Shown: piece after piece, positions 25,953-37,495 of the stretch
Position numbering within the stretch: position 1 is the stretch's first letter
Layout of the letters: each line of letters begins with the position of its first letter
Assembly: GCF_015595025.1 (NCBI RefSeq)
Contig: NZ_JADNRL010000010.1
Location: 28,144-92,143, forward strand
Reading direction: 5' to 3'
Source: Halomonas sp. KAO
GTDB taxonomy: Bacteria > Pseudomonadota > Gammaproteobacteria > Pseudomonadales > Halomonadaceae
Length of the DNA stretch: 64,000 nt
Notes under the pieces: generated by a model
Told to the model about the DNA's origin: nothing
Seen by the model: the letters and a program-made list of their open reading frames with translations, nothing else
Databases searched by the model: none
Translations under genes and position numbers: made by a program

Positions 25953-26738
25953 TTAGGCCTTATGCATTACACCAAGCTTGCGAGCCATGGCAGGTAAACG
26001 GCTTCTCAGCACACCGCGAACAGCGTAATGTGCAAAATAGTAGCAGGAAGCTGGCAAACTGAGCTTTTCGACTTCACGGTATATTTTCCATTGGAAGATC
26101 GAAGCAGAGCGTTTGTCAGCGGAGATAGAGCCATCTCTGACCGTGTAAGTCGCCAACACATCCCGTTGACCATAAGCCACAGAGGTTTTTTTCAACAGCT
26201 TCAGCCAGAGCCCAAAGTCTTGACGCTTGCGAATCAGCGGCATTTCTACCTTGCCTAACGCTTGAGTATCGTACATAGCAGTTAGGCAGCCTATATAACA
26301 AGACTTTAAAAGCTCTCGATAACGCACCTGGGTAGGCACGCCCACTATACCGAGGTTTTTTCCTGTTTCATCTACTCGGCTATAGGCTGAAAAGACGAAA
26401 GCCGCATCATGTTCCTTAGCAAAGGCTAACTGCGCCTCTAGCTTATGGGGTAACCAGCGATCATCGCTGTCGAGGAAGCTGATATAGCGCCCTTGCGCGG
26501 CACGAATCGCGGCATTCCTTGCCACCGCAGATCCGCCGTTTTGTTCTAGCTTTATCCAGCGGACACGCGGGTCAAGCTTTGCATATTTATCCACGATATC
26601 TACTGTTCCATCATCGGAACAGTCGTCCACCACGATCATTTCCCAATCCGCGAAAGTCTGGGCTCTCACCGACTCAATGGTCATCGCGATACGATCCGCC
26701 GAGTTATAGGTTGGCGTTACCACCGTTACCATCACCAT
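25953..26738 (-). CDS. Glycosyltransferase family 2
   Basis: A 261-residue GT-A enzyme. MVMVTVVTPTYNSADRIAMT opens the nucleotide-sugar fold; VVDDCSDDGTVDIV, GGSAVARNAAI and FLDSDDRW (DxD-type metal site) follow. The C-terminal acceptor part (RQDFGLWLKLL) carries the usual xDxxLW-type motif in the form DFGLWL. It would add one sugar to the lipid-linked repeat unit. It is intact, although flanked on both sides by IS debris and by inverted copies of one IS3 end. Confidence 0.9.
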   Translation of the reverse strand: MVMVTVVTPTYNSADRIAMTIESVRAQTFADWEMIVVDDCSDDGTVDIVDKYAKLDPRVRWIKLEQNGGSAVARNAAIRAAQGRYISFLDSDDRWLPHKLEAQLAFAKEHDAAFVFSAYSRVDETGKNLGIVGVPTQVRYRELLKSCYIGCLTAMYDTQALGKVEMPLIRKRQDFGLWLKLLKKTSVAYGQRDVLATYTVRDGSISADKRSASIFQWKIYREVEKLSLPASCYYFAHYAVRGVLRSRLPAMARKLGVMHKA

Positions 26739-26805
26739 CTTTGACCGCCTGATATCACCATGCTTTCAGGAAATAAATGACGCTTAAAAAAATAACACGC
26801 TGTGC

Positions 26806-26877
26806 TGTAATGACCCCCTAGTTTCTGCACACCCTACGCAACTAATGCTGGGTGTGCAGAAACTAGGGGTCATTACA
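26806..26877. mobile_element. 72-bp IS3 end-to-end remnant (palindromic)
   Basis: Bases 26806-26852 are an exact inverted copy of the IS3 right end at 25764-25810, including the last transposase codons. They are joined directly to a second end (TGTGCAGAAACTAGGGG-TCATTACA). The whole element is therefore two inverted ends with the interior deleted, a mini-element that a functional relative could in principle mobilise. Confidence 0.8.
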
Positions 26878-27009
26878 GACGCGCTGCACCGCTGGATGTT
26901 GGCTCACAGAGAGAAAGTGCCGAACGGCACAGCAACAGCGAAAGCGCTGGATTACAGCTTGAAGCGTTGGGCGGCGCTGACGCGCTACCTCGACGACGGC
27001 GGGTTGCCG
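26878..27009 (+). pseudogene. IS66-family TnpC fragment
   Basis: The frame reads ALHRWMLAHREKVPNGTATA then KALDYSLKRWAALTRYLDDGG, the characteristic C-terminal half of IS66 TnpC just before the VDNNxxEN motif. It breaks off at LP and continues into wbpI sequence. Both sides are truncated: the IS3 mini-element on the left, wbpI on the right. Confidence 0.82.
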
Positions 27010-27203
27010 TGAATATTCAGCTGCACATCTGGCCGAGGCATGCCCAGCTGGTTGAAGAAGATATCCGACATATTGGCATCGAAGTGCTGCCCGGTATGCA
27101 GCACGATCTCTTCGATGCCGTCGGTCTGGGCGATGGCGCGGGAGACGACGCTGGCTTTGATGAACTGCGGGCGCGCGCCGATGATGGTGAGGATGCGGGG
27201 CAT
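27010..27203 (-). pseudogene. wbpI: UDP-GlcNAc(3NAc)A 2-epimerase (WbpI/WecB type), N-terminal remnant
   Basis: The first roughly 64 residues are present: MPRILTIIGARPQFIKAS, then VSRAIAQTDGIEEIVLHTGQH and FDANMSDIFFNQLGMP, ending VQLNIHG where the IS66 fragment begins. WbpI and WecB share this start; the TIIGARPQFIKASVVS wording and the wbpA-B-D-E genes upstream favour WbpI, which converts UDP-GlcNAc(3NAc)A to the ManNAc(3NAc)A form. All catalytic residues beyond position 64 are lost. It starts 11 bases after the upstream GT4 stop, as the next gene of the operon. Confidence 0.85.
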
Positions 27204-27213
27204 AAGCGATTCA

Positions 27214-28320
27214 TTACCCGTTAAGCGAATGATAGAGATCGAGCAGCTTCTGCTCTTCGATAGTCCAGTTGTAGCGCTCCTGTACGGCCCGCTGGCCGTT
27301 GCGGCCCATCTGCTCGGCCTCATTTGGATGAGAGACAAGGTAGTCAATCGCATTGGCGATTGCCTGCGGGTCAAGCGGGTTGACGCACAGGCCGCATTCG
27401 CTACCGTCGATAATTTGCTTCCAAAGCGGAAAATCGGACGCAATTACCGGCACACCGGCGGCCATATACTCAAACATTTTAACGGGTAAGGCATCAATAT
27501 AGTTGATGACCGGATGCAAGGTAACCAGACCGGCCACCGATTCGTTCAAGAGTTTCCTAACACCGTCACGATCCAGCCAGCCCTGCTCGTCGATCCGCTG
27601 CCAACCCGCTTCATCTTTTACTACCTGCTTAAAACTGGCTTCACTGAATGCGCCGCCAAGGCCTAAAACGCTGTTACTCTTGATCAGGTTCATCGCCTTG
27701 ACCATTTCTTGAATACCGCGAATGCGCCCCAATCCACCGACATAACAAACCTGATTTTTCTTTTGAGACCAGTCCACTTTGCCGCTGGTCAGCTCACCCA
27801 GCAGCGGGTAGTTATTGATATCCACCGAGCGCACGCCCATCGCGGTAAACTTGTCGCGAATATAGGGCGTGGCGGCAATCACAACGTCCAACTTACGACA
27901 GGCCCAGCGCTCATACAGGCCAAAAGTCTTTGAAAGCATCCACCTCGCAGGCTTGTTCAAGTATGGTTTTCCCAGCAACTGCTTCGGGACATCCTCGTGG
28001 GCGTCGAAAATCACCGTCTTGCCGCGCTTTTTCAGCTTGAGGCCAATGGGGATCAGCTCGGGGTCGTGCAGGTGGTAAACATCGGCATCAATTGCAAACG
28101 CTTTCTCAAGCACACGCCCCGGTGCGTTACATATACGGTCCAAGCGCCCCCTGGACGCCCCCACATCGTGGATCTGCACGCCATTTTTTTTCTCATCGCC
28201 CTTACCATCGGCCACGACAAGCGATACATCAAAGTCGTTGGCAGCGAGGGAGGTGCATTGCTTGAGGAAAATACGGGTGTCGTAGCGGGGGTGGACGGAG
28301 GTGAGGTGGGCAATAATCAA
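27214..28320 (-). CDS. Glycosyltransferase family 4
   Basis: A 368-residue GT-B enzyme: [18 protein letters not shown] at the N-terminus, [10 protein letters not shown], and a C-terminal nucleotide-sugar domain with [17 protein letters not shown] and [20 protein letters not shown] (E-x7-E-like site). It probably adds one residue of the repeat unit. The start overlaps the wzy stop by four bases, so expression is coupled. Confidence 0.9.
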   Translation of the reverse strand: MIIAHLTSVHPRYDTRIFLKQCTSLAANDFDVSLVVADGKGDEKKNGVQIHDVGASRGRLDRICNAPGRVLEKAFAIDADVYHLHDPELIPIGLKLKKRGKTVIFDAHEDVPKQLLGKPYLNKPARWMLSKTFGLYERWACRKLDVVIAATPYIRDKFTAMGVRSVDINNYPLLGELTSGKVDWSQKKNQVCYVGGLGRIRGIQEMVKAMNLIKSNSVLGLGGAFSEASFKQVVKDEAGWQRIDEQGWLDRDGVRKLLNESVAGLVTLHPVINYIDALPVKMFEYMAAGVPVIASDFPLWKQIIDGSECGLCVNPLDPQAIANAIDYLVSHPNEAEQMGRNGQRAVQERYNWTIEEQKLLDLYHSLNG

Positions 28321-29567
28321 AAGACATTTTCCTGTTTTAACGATTCTTGCTTTCTCTCACTGAGAACGCACGCGATATTTAAAAGCACAACCAACGACAT
28401 TAGTTGATATCCTGAAAAAATATTATTTGTAATCATGACTAAACTAGACATTAAGGTAAAAATAAAAAGACTTATACCCCAGTGCGATCTAAGATTGCGC
28501 ACTGACAGGCGTAAAAGGTATACAATGTAAGTGGAAAAAATTAGCCCCCCTATTAACCCATACCTTTGGATAATCAGTGCATATTCAGAATCTATTGTAG
28601 TATCAAGCGCCGATTTCGCTGGCCCAACTCCAAAAATGGGAGACTTCATAAACCTCTCAATGGCCAAAAAAGTATTTTCAAATCTAATATTCAGGCTGTT
28701 ATTATTCCCCTCTAATGCAGTCTGAATACCGATGTATATATAAGATAGATCAAGATAAAAAACCAAAAAAATGACCAATGAAAAAGCAAACGCTAGAGTA
28801 GCGGATTTTAAAATGAAAAAACCTTTAAAAAACAAAAGGTAATACGCGCCCATGCCGAAGATAAGTGCAATCAATGCAGTTCTGCTTTGTGATAAAAAAC
28901 ACAAGTAGAAGAACAAAAAGAAAACAAACATATACCTGTATTTTTTATACGCTGCGTATAATGAAAAAAAGTATATCCCGAAAAAACATGCTATAACACC
29001 ACCTATATTGGGGTCAGAACCGGTCAGAGTAATTCGAGACCCCGAAACCAAAGAGTCAATGTGAGCACTATTAGCATCTAAATAAACATATAAAGTAGCA
29101 TCATAAAAACCTGATGCCTGTGTAAGTCCAACCAAAGCAACCAAGATTGAGGAAGCAACAATTATTCTATGAAATAATTTTAGTGAATTTGGTTCAAGGA
29201 ACGTTACCATAAGCAGGTAAGGAAAAAACTGTAAATATTTAATAGCTTCTATAATGTCACGCTTATTTGCTGAGGAAAATCCAGAGATCCAAGAAACCAA
29301 CGCCGACACACACACCATAGCGAATAGCGCCAAAGGCAATAAGCATGACCTATGAGCCAGTGGTTTTTTAATCAAAAGCAGGAGGGCCAAGAGAAATATT
29401 GCTGGACTCAACAGTGTAACCAAGTAGGCGCTGAACCCACCTAAAGAAACCGAAGGTAATGCTATCGCCGATAGTAGCCCAAAAATGACAAGTATTGCCG
29501 AAAAAATCCCAGCTTCCTTGGTCAACTTGGCTTTGATTAGACTATGGTTTTTATAATCTATTTTCAC
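28317..29567 (-). CDS. wzy: O-antigen polymerase-like membrane protein (Wzy)
   Basis: A 416-residue protein with about eleven hydrophobic helices and a Wzy_C-like central stretch ([22 protein letters not shown]), a periplasmic loop ([27 protein letters not shown]) and few other conserved residues, as usual for Wzy polymerases. It is much AT-richer than flanking housekeeping genes. Position between wzx and a glycosyltransferase supports polymerase rather than ligase, the ligase candidate being at 20.9-22.2 kb. It overlaps both neighbours by four bases. Confidence 0.8.
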   Translation of the reverse strand: MKIDYKNHSLIKAKLTKEAGIFSAILVIFGLLSAIALPSVSLGGFSAYLVTLLSPAIFLLALLLLIKKPLAHRSCLLPLALFAMVCVSALVSWISGFSSANKRDIIEAIKYLQFFPYLLMVTFLEPNSLKLFHRIIVASSILVALVGLTQASGFYDATLYVYLDANSAHIDSLVSGSRITLTGSDPNIGGVIACFFGIYFFSLYAAYKKYRYMFVFFLFFYLCFLSQSRTALIALIFGMGAYYLLFFKGFFILKSATLAFAFSLVIFLVFYLDLSYIYIGIQTALEGNNNSLNIRFENTFLAIERFMKSPIFGVGPAKSALDTTIDSEYALIIQRYGLIGGLIFSTYIVYLLRLSVRNLRSHWGISLFIFTLMSSLVMITNNIFSGYQLMSLVVLLNIACVLSERKQESLKQENVF

Positions 29568-30904
29568 GAAACGCTTCCAGAGCCGGCACTCGGTAGTAGC
29601 TTCACCATATAAAACTTAACCACCGCATTAAAGAAATAAGCCACACTGGTAGCCCAGGCCGCCCCCACAATCCCATACTCCGGCACCAGTAGAATGTTGC
29701 CGATCACATTGATAGTGACAACACCAATGGACGAGTACATATTCCATTCGGGCTTACCCGCGGCAGCAATGCAGTTGGAATAAATGCGCGCACCGGCCCC
29801 GGCAAAAATACCCGGTAAAAGCCACATAAAGGCGGGTAAGGCTGCTGCGTATTCTTCACCAAACACCGGGCTGATTAGCCACCAGAGAGCAATGGCCACT
29901 GCAACGCTGGCGACTGCCGTTATTGCTGACACTACTAAAAACCCTTTATTGCTCAACGCCAACCGGGCTTGAGGACTCTGGTGCATGGCAGAGAGGCGTG
30001 GCAGCAGTACCGTGCTGGCGGCCTGTGACAGCATCCATAGCTTTTCGGCGATTTGAACGGCAATAACGTAGATGCCGGTCGCCGCGGGGGTGAGGAAGAG
30101 GTTGACCAGAAAAATATCGGCTCGGTAGTTCACAAACGCCAATATATTGGACAGATGAGCTTTCCAGCCGTAGCCGAGGGTTCTTCGGGCGTAATTCGAC
30201 AGTGGTGTAGCCTGATCAACCGATTGTTGAGTAGATCTTTTACGGCTTAACAGTCGGAACACAGCCACCAAACCAACCAGTTGACCGGAAATATAGGCCA
30301 CCATGGCCCCGGCTACGCCAAAGGGCAGAAAATACAGCGCGATAACGACGCCGGCGAGGTTAACATAAGGGGGAAGGAGCACGGTCAGGTTGAAGGCTTT
30401 GAAATCTTCCAGCCCTTGCAGGATGGTGTTCAGATACGCCAGCAGTAGCGTCAGCGGGAAGCTAGCCAAACCGAGATAAAGTAATGCGTGCGGTATTCCC
30501 GGGAATATTTCGGCTCCCCAAAGCAACAGTACGGGGAGTGTGCACACCACACCGGTAGTGGCTACGAATAGTGCCAGGCGGAGATTACCGGCCACGGCCT
30601 GATTGACATTGAAGTCACCACGGCTAACGTAATAAACTGTTGCAGGCCCTACCCCTAGATTCAGGAAGTTGGCCAGCATGGTGGGAATAAGTATGGCCAT
30701 TGCATAAAAGCCATTACCTTCGGGGCCAAGCTCTCGGGCAATCAATACGACCAGTAGAAATTGCGCAAAGGCCGCGAGCAGCTGGCGACCAAGGGTCATT
30801 CCGATATTGCGGCGTAGTGGGGAAGCACCGATAAACTGTTTTAAACGCTCAACCAAAGGATCACCCGGCGCGGTTTGAGGAGAAGCTGGGGGACGACAAC
30901 ACAT
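29564..30904 (-). CDS. wzx: Lipid-linked oligosaccharide flippase (Wzx)
   Basis: A 446-residue MATE/MVF-type protein with about twelve to fourteen helices: GMTLGRQLLAAFAQFLLVV, ARELGPEGNGFYAMAILIPT, GVGPATVYYVSRGDF and a polysaccharide-synthesis C-terminal half with GIYVIAVQIAEKLWMLSQA. It flips undecaprenyl-linked repeat units to the periplasm. From ATG 30904 it overlaps the upstream GT4 by 44 bases; no strong ribosome-binding site is seen, so a slightly later start is possible. Confidence 0.88.
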   Translation of the reverse strand: MCCRPPASPQTAPGDPLVERLKQFIGASPLRRNIGMTLGRQLLAAFAQFLLVVLIARELGPEGNGFYAMAILIPTMLANFLNLGVGPATVYYVSRGDFNVNQAVAGNLRLALFVATTGVVCTLPVLLLWGAEIFPGIPHALLYLGLASFPLTLLLAYLNTILQGLEDFKAFNLTVLLPPYVNLAGVVIALYFLPFGVAGAMVAYISGQLVGLVAVFRLLSRKRSTQQSVDQATPLSNYARRTLGYGWKAHLSNILAFVNYRADIFLVNLFLTPAATGIYVIAVQIAEKLWMLSQAASTVLLPRLSAMHQSPQARLALSNKGFLVVSAITAVASVAVAIALWWLISPVFGEEYAAALPAFMWLLPGIFAGAGARIYSNCIAAAGKPEWNMYSSIGVVTINVIGNILLVPEYGIVGAAWATSVAYFFNAVVKFYMVKLLPSAGSGSVS

Positions 30905-32051
30905 GGTGGTACTCTGCGGTTAACCGGCTGGCGATGGCAGTACCGGAGAAGCGCACTTTAGCACGCTCGGCAATGGCGACCGAATCATAACCCGCCAGAT
31001 TCTCGCCTACCTGTCGCATCGCTGCCTGCAGTTCAGCCGGCTCTTTAGGCGGCACCAACAACCCATCACCCTCTTCGACAATACACTCCGGCCCGCCGCA
31101 ACGCGTGGCAACAACAGGCGTTCCGGCCATCAACGCCTCGGCGGCGACCACGCCAAAGGTTTCGTAATGGCTGGAAACGACCATCACGTCCGTTTCGGCC
31201 AGCAAGTCCGGTACCTTATCTGGCTGTATTAACCCTAAAAACCGAACGTGATCAGCAACACCGTTTTTTACCGCCATCTTCTCCAAATCTGAGCGTATAG
31301 GTCCATCCCCAGCCAACCATAATTCAGCGTTCAGGCCATTACAATTTAACTGGATGAACGCTTGAAGCAGATCAAACTGTCCCTTTTTTTCTGTCATCAG
31401 CGCAAGGTTAAGAAAACGCACGGAGCGCTCCATGCGTTCGGCATTGCCAGGCGTTTCAAAACGGTTGGCCACCACGTTGGATATCCATTGCCAGCGACCT
31501 TTGCTGGCAGGGAACTGTTCACTTAACACGTCGGCCAAAGACGGACTGACCGCGATACAGGAGCGTGCACCACGAATGGCTTTTTCCGCCAATTTGAGCT
31601 GCCAACTTGCGTAGATGCGCCGCGCAAAGCCGGTGCTGTGTTCGGTCAGTACGAGCGGTATGCCAAATTCAGCGGATAGCGCCGCGCCGGCGGCTCCGCC
31701 AAAAACGGCGGCGTGAGCGTGAAGGATATCGGGTTTACCATTTTCGGTGATATACCGTTCAAGCAAATGCCTAGCGGTTTTTTTGAACAAACGGTAGTTA
31801 CCATAGGGAATGCGTGGTAGCGCGGCGAAAATTTCCTTTCGGTACGTCAATAAACCGTTGTCGTTCTCGCAAGATGGTAACTTTTTTTCAGGGCTTGTTT
31901 TACTCAGCGTGCGTAGTGAACGCATTGAAGGCGCAATAACGCCCACCTTATGGCCGTAATTATGTAATGCCAGAGCCTGGTCACGAAAAAAAACGCCGCC
32001 GACATCACTAGGGGTTTTGGGATACCAAGAGGGAAGGAGAAGAATATGCAT
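30861..32051 (-). CDS. Glycosyltransferase family 4
   Basis: A 396-residue GT-B enzyme starting MHILLLPSWYPKTPSDVGGV, with DILHAHAAVFGG, LTEHSTGF, a central LNLALMTEKKGQFDLLQAF hinge and a C-terminal donor site SSHYETFGVVAAEALMAGTPVVATRCGGP, including the Glu of the E-x7-E motif. It begins immediately after the stop of the pyruvyl-transferase-like gene. Sugar specificity is not predictable. Confidence 0.9.
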   Translation of the reverse strand: MHILLLPSWYPKTPSDVGGVFFRDQALALHNYGHKVGVIAPSMRSLRTLSKTSPEKKLPSCENDNGLLTYRKEIFAALPRIPYGNYRLFKKTARHLLERYITENGKPDILHAHAAVFGGAAGAALSAEFGIPLVLTEHSTGFARRIYASWQLKLAEKAIRGARSCIAVSPSLADVLSEQFPASKGRWQWISNVVANRFETPGNAERMERSVRFLNLALMTEKKGQFDLLQAFIQLNCNGLNAELWLAGDGPIRSDLEKMAVKNGVADHVRFLGLIQPDKVPDLLAETDVMVVSSHYETFGVVAAEALMAGTPVVATRCGGPECIVEEGDGLLVPPKEPAELQAAMRQVGENLAGYDSVAIAERAKVRFSGTAIASRLTAEYHHVLSSPSFSSNRAG

Positions 32052-33275
32052 TCAAATTACCTTGGCAGCACTTTCTTTAAAAACAAGCCTTATTAATTCA
32101 TCAACTTCGCCATGACTCACACAGTTTCTTTCAGATCTAATATCATTATAATAGTCCTGATCAACAGTTTCGAAAGCAATGCCTGATAAAACAGCATCAA
32201 GGCTTTCTACTATTGTATGTGACGTTTGGTTTTCTAGAACATCTTTAACTTTTGGTTGATATTCAATCGCAAGAACATGAGCGCCAGAAATTTTCGAAAT
32301 AATACCCGCGTGCAATCTTGTTACTAACGAAAACTTCGCTTTAGAACAGATATCTAATAAACGAGATACAGTATTTCTTCCTCTAATAAAATTTAAAGAA
32401 ACCGAGAGGTTGCTAGAGCTCTTATACTTTTTTATAAAATCTTCAGCAGCAGTCTCATCCAAGGGGTAGTTGGTGTTGAAGATGACGAGCTCCTTTATGC
32501 TCAAGCTTTCGACCAGCCTGTCAACTACAACCACCATGTTTGATAAATAGTTATCATATTTATCTGGGTCTTTAACAGGCCATTGCCTACTGTATACAGC
32601 AGCTAGGTTGAGCATAAGCACGTTTTCTTTGTCAGCCTGGGTCAGCTGAGGACTGTCAATACCGAAAGCAAGATCTGGGCCAACTGCTGATTTTTCGAAC
32701 CCCAAGTGATCCTCAGTATATTTCTTTGACGTTAAATCTCGGAAATACACACTTTTAGCCGACTTCAGTGAATACAATAAATCGTTTTTTCCCTGTAGAG
32801 TATTTATTGGTGCAGAACCAACGCCAATGAAACTATACGGAACACCCACATCCTTAGACACACTACAAACCAACTTTAAAAGTTTTGGCCAGTTCTTATA
32901 AAGGTCCATCACAAGGTTACCGCCACCGACTAACAAAACATCTGAATTATTTAAAACGCTTCGTATGCGTCTTTCATTTACCTGAACTCGACCACGAAGC
33001 CTCCTCAAGACTCTCCAACCTTTATTTAAAAACTTCTCGACACCCAAAAATGAATAATCAACCTTTCTATAGATCGCAACTTCTTTTACTCTTTTTACTC
33101 TCTGTCTCCCCCCTAACTCTTCAAGCTCGCTATTGATTCCCAAGGTCCCTAATGCAAGAACAGTGATTTCCACATCATCACCTAAAACTCGGAAAACTGA
33201 AGAAATCAAGCCAAGAAGTATTGCGGTATCACCAATAGAACCGCCATTATAACTTCCAAATATTGCAACTTTCAT
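32052..33275 (-). CDS. Polysaccharide pyruvyl transferase family protein
   Basis: A 407-residue protein beginning MKVAIFGSYNGGSIGDTAIL, with the paired motifs LLVGGGNLVMDLYKN, YSFIGVGSAPIN and SLVTRLHAGIISKISGAHVLAIEY that define the CsaB/WcaK fold. Members transfer pyruvate from PEP to sugars, though some are glycosyltransferases. ATG 33275 is chosen because the upstream residues do not belong to the fold. It is strikingly AT-rich, unlike wbpE upstream, which points to separate origin. Confidence 0.83.
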   Translation of the reverse strand: MKVAIFGSYNGGSIGDTAILLGLISSVFRVLGDDVEITVLALGTLGINSELEELGGRQRVKRVKEVAIYRKVDYSFLGVEKFLNKGWRVLRRLRGRVQVNERRIRSVLNNSDVLLVGGGNLVMDLYKNWPKLLKLVCSVSKDVGVPYSFIGVGSAPINTLQGKNDLLYSLKSAKSVYFRDLTSKKYTEDHLGFEKSAVGPDLAFGIDSPQLTQADKENVLMLNLAAVYSRQWPVKDPDKYDNYLSNMVVVVDRLVESLSIKELVIFNTNYPLDETAAEDFIKKYKSSSNLSVSLNFIRGRNTVSRLLDICSKAKFSLVTRLHAGIISKISGAHVLAIEYQPKVKDVLENQTSHTIVESLDAVLSGIAFETVDQDYYNDIRSERNCVSHGEVDELIRLVFKESAAKVI

Positions 33276-33325
33276 TATTTTAACTCGAAGATCGATAAAG
33301 ATTGGTGTTAAACAGGTGTGGAGGG

Positions 33326-34401
33326 TTACTTTAACTGTTGGGTTACACGCCAACATTCGTTTTCTGAGAGATAAGGATGCATCGGCAGTGAGACGACCTG
33401 CTGCGCGGCTCGGTCGCCTTCTGGCAGTATCGCGCTTTCGTCTGCTACCGCAGGCTGTTTGTTCAATGGTATAGGGTAGTGCACTGCGGTGGGTATGCTC
33501 GCTTCCTTGAGCGCCTGCTGTACCTGTTCGCGGTTATCCACGCGGATGGTGTACTGCGCCCAGGCGCTGGTGTTGTGGGGTTCTACGTAGGGCGTGGTGG
33601 TGATGCCGGCGTCGTTGAGCAACTGACTGTAGCGCTCGGCGACTTGCTGACGGAGCGCCAGTTCCTCATCGAAGATTTCCAGCTTGGGCAGCAGGATGGC
33701 GGCCTGCAGGGTATCCAGGCGGCTGTTCACGCCGACGCGCAGGTGATGGTAGCGGCGGTCCTGGCCGTGGCGGGCGATCTGGCGCAGCACGGTAGCCAGT
33801 TCGTCGTCGTTGGTGAAGATCGCCCCGCCGTCGCCGTAGCAGCCTAGCGGCTTGCTGGGGAAGAAGCTGGTAATGCCGATGGTGCTGAGGTTGACCGACT
33901 GGCGGCCCTTGTAGGTGGCACCGAAGCTTTGCGCGGCGTCTTCGAGGACCGGGATGCCATGCTTTTCAGCCACGGCGTTGATGGCGTCGAAGTCGGCGCA
34001 CTGGCCGTAGAGCGACACCGGAATAATGGCTCTGGTGCGCGGGGTGATGGCCGCTTCGAGCTTGGCAGGGTCCAGATTGTAGGTACGCGGGTCGATATCC
34101 ACGTAAACCGGCTTGGCCCCCAACACGGCCACTGTCTCGGCGGTGGCGATATAGGTAAAGCCCGGGGTGATGACCTCGTCGCCGGGGCCGATGCCCAGCG
34201 CCATCTGGGCGATCTGCAGCGCATCGGTGCCGTTGGCGCAGCTAATGCAGTATTTGGCACCGGTGTAGGCGGCGAGCTTGTCTTCCAGCTCGCTGACCTC
34301 AGGACCGAGAATGTACTTGCCATGGGCCAGCACCCGCTGGATGCCGGCGTCGATTTTGTCCTTGATGCGCGCCTGCTGGGCGGCCAAGTCAATAAACGGA
34401 A

Positions 34402-34405
<4 letters not shown>
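33326..34405 (-). CDS. wbpE: UDP-sugar aminotransferase (WbpE type)
   Basis: A 359-residue PLP-dependent DegT/DnrJ/EryC1 enzyme: [54 protein letters not shown] and the PLP Lys in [16 protein letters not shown]. WbpE aminates the 3-keto sugar made by WbpB, using glutamate. It overlaps wbpD by four bases and sits in the wbpA-B-D-E order, which identifies the pathway better than sequence alone. Confidence 0.92.
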
Positions 34406-35948
<1,543 letters not shown>

Positions 35949-35961
35949 TTAACGAGTGTCC

Positions 35962-37275
35962 TTATGCCTTGATGATATGGGCAGCGGGTTCGCGGTAGGT
36001 GCCGCGGCTGTCGACGATCAGCTGGGCGTGGCGCTTGATCAGTTCGAAGTCGAAGCGGTCGTGGTCAGTTGCCAGTACCACCGCATCATACTCGGCCAGG
36101 CACTCGGCGGAGAGCGCTACGCTGGAAAGTGCGAAGTGATGTTCGCGCATCTTGGGGAACACCGGAACGTGGGGGTCGCTATAGTTCAGCTCTGCGCCCT
36201 TGGCCTCGATCAGCTCCATGATCTCCACCGAGGGGGATTCACGCATATCGTCGACGTTCTTCTTGTAGGCGATGCCCAGCACCAACACACGGCTGCCCTT
36301 GAGCGACTTGCCGTGCTCGTTCAGCCCGTCCATCAGCTTGCCGACCACGTATTCCGGCATCGCACGATTGACCTCACCGGAGAGCTCGATGAAGCGAGTA
36401 TGTAGGCCATACTCGCGGGCCTTCCATGTCAGATAAAAGGGGTCGATGGGGATGCAGTGTCCGCCCAAACCGGGGCCAGGGTAGTAAGGCGTGAAGCCGA
36501 ACGGTTTGGTCGCTGCGGCATCGACCACTTCGAAGATATCGATCCCCATGCGATCAGCGACGACCTTCATCTCGTTGACCAGGCCGATGTTGACCGCACG
36601 GTGGATGTTCTCCAGCAGCTTGGTCATCTCCGCGGCCTTGGTGGAACTGACAGGCACGACTCGGTCGATGGCTTGAGCGTAGAGGGCCACACCCACCTCA
36701 CGGCAGGCCGACGTGTGCCCGCCCACCACCTTGGGGATGGTGCGCGTCTCGAAGCTGGCGTTGCCCGGGTCTTCGCGTTCGGGGGAATACACCAGGAAGA
36801 TGCTCTCGCCCACCGTCAGGCCGTTCTCCTGGGCTCGCGGCAGCAGCTCTTCTTCCGTGGTACCGGGATAGGTAGTGCTCTCAAGCGAGACTACTTGACC
36901 AGGGCGCAGGTGGGACTTGAGGGCATCCATAGTATCGAGCACGAAGCTCATGTCCGGCTCGCGGTACTTGTTGAGCGGCGTAGGCACACAGAGGATGACG
37001 GCATCTACATCGGCTATCCGCCGGAAGTCCGCGGTCGCCTTGAAGCCGGCCTGGGTCGCGCTGGCGACCTTAGCGGAGGGAATATGCTCGATATAGCTCT
37101 GACCGTCATTGAGTTTATCGATCTTCTCCTGATCGATATCGAACCCGAGTACGCGATAGCCGATATCGCTATAACGCAGCATTAACGGCAGGCCTACATA
37201 GCCCAAGCCGACAATCCCGATTATGGCTTCTTTGGACTTCATCCTGCTTATAAGAGTTACCTTTACATCTGACAT
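35962..37275 (-). CDS. wbpA: UDP-N-acetylglucosamine 6-dehydrogenase (WbpA type)
   Basis: A 437-residue nucleotide-sugar dehydrogenase that oxidises UDP-GlcNAc to UDP-GlcNAcA, the entry step. [16 protein letters not shown] binds [48 protein letters not shown] and [16 protein letters not shown] (catalytic Cys) are all intact. ATG 37275 gives an N-terminal extension of the same size as Pseudomonas WbpA; a later ATG at 37242 is possible. The 37276-37495 upstream gap is very AT-rich and may carry an internal promoter. Confidence 0.92.
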   Translation of the reverse strand: MSDVKVTLISRMKSKEAIIGIVGLGYVGLPLMLRYSDIGYRVLGFDIDQEKIDKLNDGQSYIEHIPSAKVASATQAGFKATADFRRIADVDAVILCVPTPLNKYREPDMSFVLDTMDALKSHLRPGQVVSLESTTYPGTTEEELLPRAQENGLTVGESIFLVYSPEREDPGNASFETRTIPKVVGGHTSACREVGVALYAQAIDRVVPVSSTKAAEMTKLLENIHRAVNIGLVNEMKVVADRMGIDIFEVVDAAATKPFGFTPYYPGPGLGGHCIPIDPFYLTWKAREYGLHTRFIELSGEVNRAMPEYVVGKLMDGLNEHGKSLKGSRVLVLGIAYKKNVDDMRESPSVEIMELIEAKGAELNYSDPHVPVFPKMREHHFALSSVALSAECLAEYDAVVLATDHDRFDFELIKRHAQLIVDSRGTYREPAAHIIKA

Positions 37276-37495
37276 CGGGAAGCTGCCTATATTAAAAAAA
37301 ACATGCCACCACAGCCTGAATAACTGATATGGCAAGATAAAAGAATAAGAAAACCAACAGAACGATTCGACTATATGGCTATTCCCTTGGCCATCGAAAG
37401 CGGAAAATATAAAAAGTTAAACTTCACTCGCAAAAAAACATGAGTTTTAATTTTTCGCAAAACGTATCAATATCAGACATATAAGATTCGTCACC
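37276..37495. promoter_or_regulatory. AT-rich leader of wbpA, possible internal promoter
   Basis: This 220-bp gap is far AT-richer than its flanks. On the minus strand TTGCGA and TATATT are 16 bases apart (around 37400-37430), an acceptable sigma-70 pair. Evidence is pattern only. Confidence 0.3.
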
